Assembly (NCBI GenBank): GCA_038093975.1
Contig: JBBPTG010000001.1
Span: 1,054,001 to 1,118,000, forward strand
From: Chalciporus piperatus
Lineage: Eukaryota > Basidiomycota > Agaricomycetes > Boletales > Boletaceae
Reading direction: 5' to 3'
DNA: 64,000 bases
The notes under the pieces are model-generated. The model did no database searches, was not told where the DNA came from, and worked only from the letters and a program-made list of their open reading frames with translations. This document shows, in pieces, positions 1-11,037 of this stretch. A program made the translations under genes and the position numbers. Positions within the stretch are counted from its first letter, which is position 1. Each line of letters opens with the position of its first letter.

Positions 1-282
1 AAGCTCCTGGACGGTCTGAACCTCGAACCGCTTCCCAGTGCAAATAAGTGGCTGACAGAGGGATAGGATGAGATCGAGGGTGCGGGCATCCTCCTGTAAG
101 TCAACGACTGGAAGACCATCCACGGTTTCATCGACATTTTGCGAGGTGCCCTCCCTTGGGATACTAAACAAGTCGTTGAAGACGGGTGAGAAAAATTCCA
201 GGAAAACCTTCCACGTCCGGAACGTTTTTCTGTCTGAGGAGCGTAGGACGATGTCAGGCTTGTGCTTGGTCGTATCCGTCAT
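1..282 (-). CDS. BTB/POZ domain protein, N-terminal part only
   Basis: The reverse strand is open from an ATG at 282-280 to the window edge, 94 codons with no stop, so the 3' part lies outside the window. The first residues read MTDTTKHKPDIVLRSSDRKT, followed by the hydrophobic F..FF.PVF..L pattern of the BTB fold. This arrangement (D-I-x-L-R-S-S-D, then 'SPVFNDLF') is typical of the large basidiomycete family of stand-alone BTB proteins. BTB domains mediate dimerisation or docking to cullin-3 ligases; which of these this protein does cannot be told. The copper transporter gene lies 155 bp upstream on the same strand. Family is fairly sure, function unknown. Confidence 0.75.
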   Translation of the reverse strand, partial: MTDTTKHKPDIVLRSSDRKTFRTWKVFLEFFSPVFNDLFSIPREGTSQNVDETVDGLPVVDLQEDARTLDLILSLCQPLICTGKRFEVQTVQEL

Positions 283-437
283 GGTAGTCGAAATGTGGGT
301 AGAGAATGCATTCAGGGGAGTTGGTATCACTTGCTATGCGGCAATGCGTCATGACCTCCTATCTTGTGAAAAGAGTCTATCCCAGGAATTGAATAGCTCG
401 ACTGTTGAGCATGACTACTTGACAATGTACCTGGCAT

Positions 438-1399
438 TCATTCCTCGTATTCATCCCCAATATCGAAGTTGTTGACATCTGAACGCCCATGATGTTGTGA
501 CCCACCAAACATATCTCTCGCCACGTCTTTCCCCTTTGCAAGCTGCCAAGATTGTCCATCCGCTCTGTTGCCTTGTACCAACTCGGTGTCACCGATACCA
601 AATTCGAGAGGGACAGCGCGAGCTAGGTTTGACTCGTCCGGATGGATGAAGATGGAATTTGGTTTTGACCTCCTCGTTGCGGGTTGGCGTCGACCCCCTA
701 GAAGTGGCTCTTCTACACTGAAGGGATGCAATGACGGGTCACTCTCTGCCGGTGAGGTGTTTTGTGTACTCACTGCCTCTCCGAGTTAAGTTCTTTGTAG
801 TCGAGGTATTCGATGAGGAATTGCCCAATAGACAGCGCTATTACCTAGGTAGATTCGGCCAGCATCAGCCACATCAGACACGTAGACGTCCCTTGGCGAG
901 CTGTCTTACGACACTAATAATGGCTCTGAAGGCTCAAATTGATCACGACAGTTGACATTCATCTGAATCACTCACCCTAGCTGGTAGGACATGGCTATCA
1001 ACATATACAGCCTATACGTCGAGTCCACCTGAGCATGTTCCGCCGAATGTTCCAAACCTGAATGTACTCACAATCTCAGGAACGTTACGAATCCATAGAG
1101 CGCGCTTCTCCACGTCGCAGTTGCAAGCCGGGAGTGTGGCCGCGCCCAGCGCGGCTGTATATTCTTATTCAAGACAACGGAAAGAAATCTGCGTGCAGAA
1201 GGTTATGAGCGCCAGGAACAGGAAAGCTTATGAAGAAACCGGGCAGATACTACCTTTCGGAGAGACATATAATGGTTGTGACCACTGCGCTTAGGAGAAA
1301 GGTCCAGATGGAGTCTAAGCGCAGGGAATGGAAAAGAACGTGTTCTCCGAGGAATCCGGCATGCAGGTAGTCTACCCAACCACTGTCCATACCATCCAT
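438..1399 (-). CDS. Ctr-type copper transporter, 221 aa
   Basis: Six exons (1399-1254, 1188-1072, 1011-976, 925-910, 844-774, 717-438) join in frame to 221 codons. The start gives MDGMDSGW, a Met-rich amino end as in Ctr proteins. Three hydrophobic segments follow; the second carries the M-x3-M copper-path motif (Met91 and Met95, in LLYMLIAMSYQLG). The third (AIGQFLIEY) is followed by a long soluble tail with 'HPDESNLARA', which I associate with basidiomycete Ctr-like proteins. Ctr proteins are trimers that import Cu(I) across the plasma membrane or release it from vacuoles; which membrane is not visible here. Exon 4 is only 16 nt. Every exon phase agrees, so the model is fairly secure. Confidence 0.82.
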
Positions 1400-1605
1400 G
1401 ATCTTTGTGGTTGTTCTCAGTGATGGCGAGTGGGAAACGCTAGACGGTCCAAGTAACAGCTTCCGGCGGCGAAGACCCAAGACTTCAGCTGATGGAGATT
1501 CGAAACCAACGAATGATAAACGTTCATATAACACGTCCAGTACGTATTCAAAAACTAAGTTCGAGTCAATAAATGTAAGGTAATCCAGGCCACGCGGGCA
1601 GTGGA

Positions 1606-3736
1606 TCAGTCTGTGCTTGGTGGGCCATTCCGACTTGCCCTCCGCGCTTCAACAATCGCCGCTGCTTCTTTAGTCTTTTGCTCTCTCCACTCACATGAAT
1701 CACGGTATTCGCAAGTACTAAACATCATGAGTATATTGGGGGGAAAGACATGGCGACGAGAGCTCACAAGCATCGATTTGTTTGGGACGCATCTACTCCC
1801 CTTGCCGGGCGAGCACCAAACCACCATTGCAAAACATCCGTAAGATGTGAGTCAAGTAAATCCTCGTTCATTGGAAACTCCTTGGTCCCAATGATAGGAG
1901 ATATTACCGAGGTGGTTTCTGGGGCCTCGGGGAGGACGCTGCCTGCGATACTTCTGCCGAAGGAAGGGCCATCTACGGTGTGTCCAGGTAAGTGTTGGTC
2001 TCGAAACTAGAAATGACGCCTACCGGGAAGAGTGTCCGCGGAAAATGTCTTTTCAGGAGTCTCGACACGTTTCTGATACGCAAACGTTAAAAGTGACTCT
2101 TGAATAGCCAACTCAAGCTGCCAGTCGGGCTGCTTTGAGGAGGAAGGAGCAAGTGGATTCTTCCAGACGTCGGATATCCGAGTAACAGACGAGGGTCCAG
2201 CTTGTTCACTCATCTGAGCGATGGCCGAAGTAAGGTCTTCAGCTTCGTAATCTGCAACCTGGCGGAGGCTCTCCTCGATGGCGCGAGCAAGTTCGGGGTC
2301 TTCTTGAATAACTTCTAGTGGGTCATCTATCCCCTCGCTATCCCCAGCTTTTCGCTTGCCGTTTCCTTGTTGCTTGCTTGCATACGCCGATCGCCGGTAA
2401 ACGAGTTGGAGTTGTGGACTGACCGCGATGGGACCGGACCGGACATGTTCGGAGTGAACCGTAGATTTCCACACTCCAGCTAAAACAGAGAGATTCACTG
2501 GACAATCCCATATATCTACCCGACCTTTCCATTCGATGTCTTCCAAGAACTGATCAGAAAATGGCCTTGTGGGTTCGAGATTCAACCGACTCCATAGTAG
2601 ATCGAAGTCGAATGTTTCAGGTTGCAGAACAGTGGTCAGCATGCGGTGATACAGCATCAGCTGGAGGCGTGACGATAATGTCTCTTCATCCGGAGGAACA
2701 CTCAAGGACCGGCGTGTCTTGTAGTCAAGAATGCGGAGCTCATACACATCACCGGTTGTACGACTGGACCCCACATATCTATCGGATTGCTCCTCGTTGG
2801 AAGATGGAAAGCGCCTTGGTTTTTTCTTTAGAGGGCTGATGAAGGGAGAACTTGTAGCAACGTTCGCTTCATGCTTTTCTTGATTTGGTGGAGATAGGAA
2901 TATTTCGTCCTTGAGAAATGGGTCACGCACTGACTAAGATATACGTAGGGAAATGCATACAATGACTCCTTGAATGACTTGATCGTGGGCAATGGTGAAT
3001 ACGGGGAGTTCCCTCTATTGCATGCGCTGAGAAAGAGAGAAATAGAATGTAAAGGAGATATTCACCGTAATTCCGTTGATAGTAAGTTCCTTGAATCCAT
3101 CAATAAGTTGCACGAGTCTGAGGAACGAGGATTAACAAACGGAGTATAGGGTATAGAGTGGCTTACCGAAGACCAAAGCGTTCCTCGGCTGAAACAGCGC
3201 GAACCGTTATTTTCACTGGACGTAATTCGTCCTCCAAGGCTTGGTGGACCGACTGAAAAGATGGATGAGGGCCGATTGTTCGTACATGTAGTTTGGCGTA
3301 CCTTGCCACGTTTAAGTCTTTTGTCGTTTGTCCGAGCTATGTTATGATGGACCTTTATCACCTTTCCAGTCTTTGAGGTAAAAGAGGATGGCCGTCGTTC
3401 CAGTGGCCTGTTTCGTCTTCCATAGAGCCCGTATTCGTACTGCACCTCACACCTGGTGGGAGTCAGATGGAGGGGAGAGTATGAAATGGAATGGAATCAC
3501 CAGACGGGAGAGACGAGGTCTGTTACTGAGAAGTACTTTTTCCAGGGGTGAAACTCGAGCGGGCTCTTGTCTGAGTGGCGATGGTTGTGTTCAAGTTCGA
3601 TTTGTACGGCTGGACCGGCGTTGTCTTTGGACATATCATTCTGCTCGAGTTTCCTCGCGACGACCGCGTCCATGAAAGCGAAATCCTGTTCTGTGTATTC
3701 CGAAAGGTCGTATTCCTCGTATTCCTCGTCCGACAT
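1606..3736 (-). CDS. EXO5: Exonuclease V (EXO5/Dem1), 593 aa
   Basis: Eight exons (3736-3501, 3452-3302, 3252-3167, 3117-3066, 3014-2961, 2909-2024, 1972-1768, 1717-1606) give 593 codons in frame. The family is a PD-(D/E)XK single-strand DNA exonuclease with a 4Fe-4S cluster, used in mitochondrial DNA maintenance in budding yeast and nuclear repair in other organisms. Visible hallmarks: the 'SVTDLV' start of the core, Cys80 in WCEVQYEYGLYGRR, acidic Asp194 in GVIDEI, Asp255-x-Lys257 in LDYKTRR, the Q-x3-Y motif in RLQLMLYHRML, and C-terminal NRC-x2-C-x5-CEWRE that completes the Fe-S ligands. A 60-residue insert before the last Cys triplet has two UIM-like segments (see findings). It shares a 396-bp divergent promoter with the membrane protein gene. 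Confidence 0.93.
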
Positions 3737-4132
3737 GCTGGCGAAGGCTTTTGAGTGCCACTTGCAGCTGCATGCCCCTGAGCGAAGCTGAACGGTGTTG
3801 AAATTTCAGTACCGATTTGTCAGAGACAATAATGTCGCTGTCGTGCAACTTGTCGTGCGTCGACTGCGCAGTGGATGCTCAACCAGGCTCTCTGAGACTC
3901 CATGTTTATTTCGTCCTAACCGTTGCTCGTAATAGCGGGATGCTCATCATGATCGATGCATGATCAGTCCAGTGCTCATCAACTAGTCAAACGCGTCTTT
4001 TCGCGGAGTGTGAAAGGAAGGTGTCTAACTGGTTTACAACTGGTGTATATTGTCGTTCCACTTTCGAGTCTCGGCGAGATATGTACCCACTGCTCTCCCC
4101 GAGTAGACCTCCGACCGTCTCTTCGACTTCTC
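3737..4132. promoter_or_regulatory. Divergent intergenic region, EXO5 / membrane protein
   Basis: These 396 bp separate the ATG of EXO5 (reverse) from the chosen ATG of the serine-rich membrane protein (forward). The forward reading frame of the membrane protein is open back to an ATG at 3956, so part of this stretch may be transcribed or even coding. I see no TATA box or other motif I would stand behind. Confidence 0.45.
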
Positions 4133-5613
4133 ATGTTTTTCGTTTTTTTCGATATCCATCTCGCATCCGGTCTTGTCGCTTTTCTCTGTGGTCTACTTGG
4201 TTCTCTCATCGTATGTCCCCTTTCTTGACTGCTCCCGTCTGTCACTCAACTGTCACCCGTAAAAGAGCATCCTCGCTCTCCTCATCCTATGGCTCGTTCC
4301 CGCCATCGCGCCCCATTCTCCTCGGCGTCTTGTAGACCGTCTCCCACAACGTCAAATAGTACAACAACCGAACACACCAACCCCACTACTGGAGAACCGA
4401 AATACTCCCATTGACCGCTCCGCTTCTTTTACAAACCTTCAGGACACGGTTCCACAGCAATCCCCTCCCCCATCAACGCGTCATGTTTCATTTAATTTCG
4501 ATAGGTCCAAGTCTTCGGGGGTGGATCCTGGTCCATATTCACTTCCGAACTCACCGACCTTCTCCCCGCCGATCCAGCGTAGATGGTCTTCGGCAGTCTC
4601 ACCCTTCTATAAGCGTAAGCCCACGTCCAGGGGTTTACTGGACACGCCCCCCATGCATGATTTGCCTCTCCGTTCCTTTGATCCAAATACCGAATACCAC
4701 TCCCCCGTAGACGAGTTGGGTCTCCTCACTGCCTCTCCCCCACACACTCCTTTCAGTGTCGCTTCTCAAAAGTCACACACAAGGCGTGCATCAACGCCCT
4801 TGTCTCACGTGCGCTTCTCTTTCGCTAGAAACCGGAGATCTTCCTCCGTATCCACTCCCACCTTGGTGGACGAACGTGCTTCTTCGCCAGGGCCTTCTAC
4901 CTCATCACGTCGATCATTTCGACCAGTGTATCGAGCCGGGTTCGTAAACACACTCAACAAACGATTTACTTCGAGAACCCGATCTCAGCGTAATTCCGTC
5001 ATCATCCACAGTGCCACCTCTTGCTAAAACTTTTTCCGTAGCCACTCTGCAGTCTCCTGAAACCTCATCGTCGAATACGTGTATTCCTACCTCCGACGGG
5101 TCACCTTTGTATTCATCTGCCATCGGTCAGTGTTTTCATCCGTTTTCTGTCTCAACCTCACGTGATTGTCAAGCTTCTTCCTCCCATGGTATCCCCATGG
5201 CTAGCCGTCGGAAGCTCGTCAGGAAGCTTACATCCATATTCAAATCTTCCACGGATGACTTTCCTCGCCATGTAACCGAGCCTTCTCCGATACTCCCTTC
5301 TAAACCCATCAAGACATTCAGCAGTAGATTCCGCCGAAAACCAATCGCACGGACACAGCCATATGGTCCACCCTGGAATGCTCCTATGCCAATTCCCGAA
5401 CCTGCCGATACTCGGATCGTTTCCCCACGTTCTTTGCGAGACACACTCGACTTGCCGTCCTCACCACCCCCAAGAACTAGGGAACGTTCTGGGAAAGGCT
5501 CTTTTCAGTTCTTGCCTGGCCAATTATCACCTCGCACATTCATCAATGAGCTGGATGAAAGGCTTTCTCTACTCCAGGAACAAGACCAATCAACGTCATC
5601 TCCCCTAAAATGA
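4133..5613 (+). CDS. Ser/Pro-rich protein with N-terminal membrane anchor, 454 aa
   Basis: Three exons (4133-4210, 4266-4927, 4989-5613) join in frame to 454 codons. The first 42 residues are strongly hydrophobic and run across the first splice site (SLI|SILALLILWLVPAIAP), enough for one long or two short membrane helices. The rest is low-complexity Ser/Pro/Arg-rich sequence with many S-P and R-R-x-S sites, so it is probably cytosolic and phosphorylated. A short conserved-looking block, 'RTQPYGPPWNAPMPIPEP', lies in the last third. I do not recognise the family. The ATG at 4133 directly begins the hydrophobic segment; an in-frame ATG at 3956 is an alternative. It converges on the DExH helicase gene across 236 bp. 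Confidence 0.62.
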
Positions 5614-5849
5614 GAAGGGACTGTTGCTACCCGCGCCTCTGGCGTAGCACGCAATACACGCCCCTGCCCATTCATGATCATAACTTATCCACTAGTCCTG
5701 CCCCTCAAAGATTTATTTATCCCTCACCTTGAAGCTCGATCGTCACGAAAACGACAACCTCTTGACGATACCACTCCGAGCATGTTCACCAGTATACCAG
5801 TATCCCACGCATAGATTTGTATTGCACAACGGAAAGTAATGTACTCTAC

Positions 5850-8800
5850 CTAGTAACTCGTCAAGCCATCTTGTTCCAGCAGCGCTGTGATAGCACTGGA
5901 GACCAAAAAGTCTTGCTCAGATCCGATCATCAGGCCTTGTTCAATACAGCGCTGTAGCTGAACCTCGAGAAGCCGTCTTTGAGGATGTTTCGTGAGTGGT
6001 GGACGAGGGCACCGATAAATAGGTCAACTCACCGTAACTGATTGACAAGGATGCCAATGCGTGGCCACGCTCTCAGCCGAAGTGTCGACTCTCCGGTCCC
6101 GATGACCAAACCGCCGCCAACGTGGTTCACGGAGACAGATCCCCCGAAAAGCAAGAGTGCATACATTGGCACCTAGAAAGCAGAATTTTCATGCCCATTC
6201 GCATTCGCTATCAGGGTCACATACCTCAGTAGCACCCCTAAGGAAGACTTTTGTCGTCTGCTGCAGCTGGAAGAACGCCAAAAACGGCGATTTCCACGTC
6301 GATTCACCAAAGAGAACAGAGGACGGGTGCAAAAACACCCTGTTATTCTTCACATCGTACAGCTTGAATTCTTTGGCCGTGTTCTCGCGCTGGACCGTGC
6401 CAGCTTGGACTTTATCGAATTTGATCGCTGAAGAGGGTAGGTGGACTCGGGCGACGCGGGGCCAAAGGCCTCCGAGTATGACACCTTTGACGAGGTTGAT
6501 GTTGGAGCTATTCACGTTGAGGTTTGGAGAATCTGGGGTGGAGGAGATAGGGATGAATCCCAGGTCCGAAAGTGATGAGAAGAAATCTTGACGGAGAGAG
6601 GTTATCTCGCGGACGGCATTGGCTGAGATGAAATTCTGTAAGTGTCTTAGATTTCTTTCATGCTCGTTCCTCGCACAAAGAATGGCTCTACCTCTTCGCA
6701 AAAGTTCCTGAGCGTTTTTTGAGACTTGCCATCGATGCGAAGTCGCATACATTCGTCATACGCCTCGACATCGGTCAGAAGATCACTATTGTGTCTATTA
6801 AAACGAAGCTTTGCTCTGACGACTGATGCATCAACATCGACATTTGATGAGATAGCGAAAGATGACATACTGCGTGGCCTCCTCGCGCTTATCTAGAGGA
6901 CTGACAAACAACGGTTTCGACGACAAGCTTGCAACCACGGTGAGAACGGGTTTGAGACACCTGAATATCGATCCGAGAACCAGCATCTACGTCTCGAGAG
7001 GTCAGTAATCTCACACCATAGAGATGCTCGGAATGCGACCTTTCCGAGCCGCAGATCTAATGGAAGCATTGCCTATGAAAGTATATGAGAAGGATTCACG
7101 TTGATTATATGCGCTGCACTCGCCATATGACGACCCAGAGCCGTGAGCTTGCCCTCGTTATCTATGGCTCCTAGCTCTTGCAGGACGGACCATGCCTTGT
7201 CCATGGCTGAGACATCAGGAGGATCTATTGCTTTCTTCAAAAAGTGCTATGACGATGAAGCGGAACTTGAGTCACTATAAGCATTCTGAACGTTAGGAAC
7301 TCACCTGTACGTCTTCGTTTTCTCGCATGACTTTGACCGTCAGTGAGATGCTCTCTAGGGGGATACGCAGAATCTCGGGAACAGGGAAAGGCTTCATGTT
7401 CCCCTCCTGCTTCCGCGTGTAAAGTTTATAGCATATTCCAGGTTGTGTACGACCAGCCCTTCCTCTGCGTTGTTTGGAAGCAGCGCGAGTTACCCACTGT
7501 TCTGCCAGAACAGACATCCCAGTCTCGGGGTTGTAGTTGCTTTCTTTGACTTTACCCCCGTCGATGACGTAGACGACATCATCAATTGTGATGGATGTCT
7601 GTCAGTGACAACACCAATAAGCGACGTCACAAGAGGTCCGGAAAATATGTACTCGCCTCTGCGACATTTGTAGCCGCAATGATTTTCCATTTCCTGGATT
7701 GTTTGAAGACCGCACGTTGCTCGTCGTTAGTGAGATTGGCATGAAGGGGATATACGTCGGCTTCCCCATCGACAATGACGCTCGAAATAGCTTCGATACA
7801 TTGGCGGATCTCTTGAACGCCCGGTAAAAAGATGAGGATCCCGTATGGGTTGCTCGCTGAAGAAATGATATACTTGACGAGCGCTGATATTAACTGTAAC
7901 AGGGATCGAACGACCGATTGGAAACGAGAAAAGAGGAAATACATACCTGATAATCAATGCGATCTGCGCCTACGATATTCTGAATGGAGGATATATTTTG
8001 TTCACTGAGGCCCTGAGATTTCAGTTTATGTTCGTATTCTTGATCCTTGGTTGATTTCCCACCGCCCCGTCGAGCTCCTGCAGGGACATAGGATAATAGC
8101 GACATATAATCTTCGAGATACCTGTCATGATGTTGGCTTAACGTCTACATGGAACTGGCGAGTTACTGACTTGTCTGTGATTGGGTGGGCGAAGCCTGGA
8201 ATGGTAAGCATAGGGGCATTGTGGAAGTATTTCACGAAAGTCTCGTGGTTGATGGTGGCAGACATGAGAATCACTTTCAGAGTTTTATGCTTCGAGAGAA
8301 GTTCTCGCAGCTCCAGAAGAAGGAAGTCGCCATCAACCGAGCGTTCGTGTACCTGTTGAGGACCCGTAAACACGCGCCGTCACTGCGGTTCTGAGAACTG
8401 CTTACTTCGTCCACAACGACATGGGTTACATTCTCTAAGTTATCCCCCGTGCCGAGACGCCTGAGGAGAACTCCAGTGGTGCAGAAGAGTAACTTGGTTC
8501 GCTTGTCTTGTTTACTCTCGCCTCGGATAGCGTAACCAACAGAACCATCGTCTCCACGTTCACCTGATACACGCGCTGCCACGGATATGGCAGAAATCCT
8601 TCGTGGTTGCGTGATGACAATGGATGCTCTCGAGCCACGGCCAGCGTGGATGAGTGAATCCAGTATGAATTGGGGCACTGATAGCATATCGAGCGTAAGG
8701 AAGATAATCTCGAAGGAGAAATGACGCACGTTGTGTAGTCTTTCCGCATCCTGCGACGTGTTTGTAAGTATCAGCCAAAGTCGGGAACAACTCGAGCCTC

Positions 8801-10925
8801 ACCAGTCTCTCCCACGATGACGGCAGCTCTATGTTTATCCAGAGTATCCAAGAACTGATCCTTCGCCGCAAAGGCGGGGAGGCGCTGGCGCGAAGCGAGT
8901 AGATCTTTATAAGCCTTCGTTCGACAAATGGCCGCGAAATCCTGCTTGACCTGTTCATCTGATCGATCATCCCGGACATGTCCTAGCTTTCGGCGCGGAG
9001 CGTTCACCTCTGCGTCGCTGGGACCGTCGAACGGGAGATCTGGCCTTTGTGGCGCAGCGCGAGGTGCGACGAGATGCCCAACCACCGCCGACATGTCCGG
9101 AGGGCCGTTTGTTTCGATATGGGCCCAGCAATCTTCGAGGGCTCGCATGGCCGCGATCAAGAAGCCTTCGCATGGTTCAATGAAGTCGTCTTGTTTCATC
9201 GCCCGAAGGAGTTGTGCAAGAAGATGCAGTCGAATGTAGGGAGCTACGGATTGTGAACCGACGTATGCAGCCGGCATGGTCCTACCCGAGGACGTTTCAG
9301 GAGGGAGGAGAACATGAAGTTGCACAGGCGCGCTGAAGAGCGGCATGACGATATGGCACGGACTAACGAAGTGAGCCCCGAGTGCTTCTACCTCGTCGTT
9401 ATTGTCTCGGATATTGCGCCAAGAGGCTTCGAGATCCGCATTTGGTTCGAACACGTCTTCTGGGCCATGGTTGATAAGTCTGCAACCGAGCGCAAAGATG
9501 AGCATGTCAAGGTTTTCGACCAGATTTGGGTCGGCTGTGCATTCCTTGACAACATGCACTGGGAAGCCCGCTTCCTTGATCGCAAGATCTTCGACCCATC
9601 GTTTCTTGAGACTGTCAGCTCCGGAGTGTCCAGACACGACGAATGGATTGGAAGAGTTATTAGAAGGTAGGAAACGTCGCGGGAGATCAGCTTCGGGGAT
9701 GTGCAAAAGAAGGTACTCGATACAAGCTTCTAAAGGAGTCAAAGTGCTCAGCAGATTGAAACCCAGAGGGGAAGGGGACGAAAGGTAGCCGATGGCATTT
9801 TGGATCTGGGTCGGCTTGAAGTCCAGGAGGCAAAGTTGCTGAGTTACTGCAGGGATATCATCCCTCATCAATACTGAAGGCGTTGTATCATCCAATGAGT
9901 AAGATGCATTGGCCTGGAAAAAAGACCTTGAGGACGGACCAAAAGCCGTAGATAATATATGGTTATATGCGCACCTTTTTTACTGTGTCCTCGACGAGGT
10001 CACGTAGGGCGCTCGCCATTCTCACCTCTGGTGCTCGGGAGAATTCGGAAGACACTGAGGATTTGTGTGAATCACCCTGTCGACTCGGACCAGCCACTTC
10101 ATTTTCTCTCTTTTGAGAGGCTCTTGCCTGTCTTTCTTCCACTTCTTTTCGCGCAGAGAATGGATCGGCGTCATACATCCATTTTTGATGCTCTGGCGCA
10201 GCCTTTTGCTCTACAGCAAGTTCGCTCCAATATTCCCGAGGTCCAGGAGGAAGGACGCGATTGAGTTGTAACCCATTGCAAAACTATCGTAGTACAATGG
10301 ATTCAAGCGCATGTCAAAAAGTGAATACAGAAAGGTGACGAACACGATGCAGAGCGTATGTTGCACCCCAGTGGCGCGCTTCAAGGGCAGTGGGTCGCGT
10401 GTATGGTGGATGCGACTCGAATCTGACGGTTTCTCTTTCGGAGTTCTTTTTACTGATCCGACTTAATGTCACGACAAACGTCCACCCGTCGCCGAGTTTT
10501 CGCTGGTGGTCTGGTGAGAGGAGTTATACTGGAGAATGAATCGAGGCGCATTACGGTATCGACAATTGGTTTTTCCCAACCATTCTTTTGGCATCTAGGG
10601 GATGTGAATTATCCTGTTCACCTCGACTCGGTGTGGTGGCGCACGATGCACACAGCTATAGCCATTCATCGGACAAGGAATTGGATGTTGAGACCTCTTG
10701 AGCCAAAGCTTGGCCAAAGCTGTATGCATCGCAGGATACACGGTGAAGGTACGGCAGACAAATTTACCGTTCGTGGAGCAGGCTTAGTGGGAACTTTGAT
10801 CCCGGGGGAAAGAGCGGTTTATCCTCCGGGGATGTGGTATCTAGTTGAGATGACTTTTCTGAACCCTTTGATGAGTTTCCGGCATTTCCGGATTTTACGA
10901 TGCCCTTTCCAGAGCGCGGGGGCAT
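5850..10925 (-). CDS. DExH-box RNA helicase of the DHX29/DHX57/Ucp12 family, 1,343 aa
   Basis: Eighteen exons between 10925 and 5850 add up exactly to 1,343 codons. Order: basic N-tail, a dsRBD-like block (FPPGSKFPLSLLHE; PPYTRPTALEARHWGATYAL), the WMYDADPF linker, a UBA-like segment, then helicase motifs. These are Walker A GETGCGKTTQ (about 590-599), DEVH in VVVDEVHERS, SAT in [15 protein letters not shown], and QRRGRAGR, then the helicase-associated region and OB-fold. Homologues act in translation initiation (DHX29) or related RNA remodelling; the exact role here is inferred. Two introns (7599-7656, 7073-7123) start with GC rather than GT. Exon 6 (8750-8730) is 21 nt. The first intron (10595-10767, 173 nt) is three times longer than the rest. 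Divergent from PRP22. Confidence 0.92.
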
Positions 10926-11037
10926 GGGGATCGACTCTGTATCAGTAGAAATCAGTATCAAGAGGTACCAAGAGACAAACACTAATAACTTGACGGACGC
11001 TGCTGATTACGTCAGCACACCGTCCTTGCCACCAACC
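10926..11037. promoter_or_regulatory. Shared divergent promoter of the two RNA helicases
   Basis: Only 112 bp lie between the start codons of the DHX29-like gene (reverse) and PRP22 (forward). The segment holds a CRE/ATF-like site, TTACGTCA, at 11007-11014. The spacing is too short for two independent full promoters plus leaders, so shared control is inferred. Confidence 0.6.

Noticed and set aside
2934..2960. 27-nt intron in EXO5
   Set aside because: Too short to splice. Using the acceptor at 2910 gives a 51-nt intron and restores the conserved GVIDEI.
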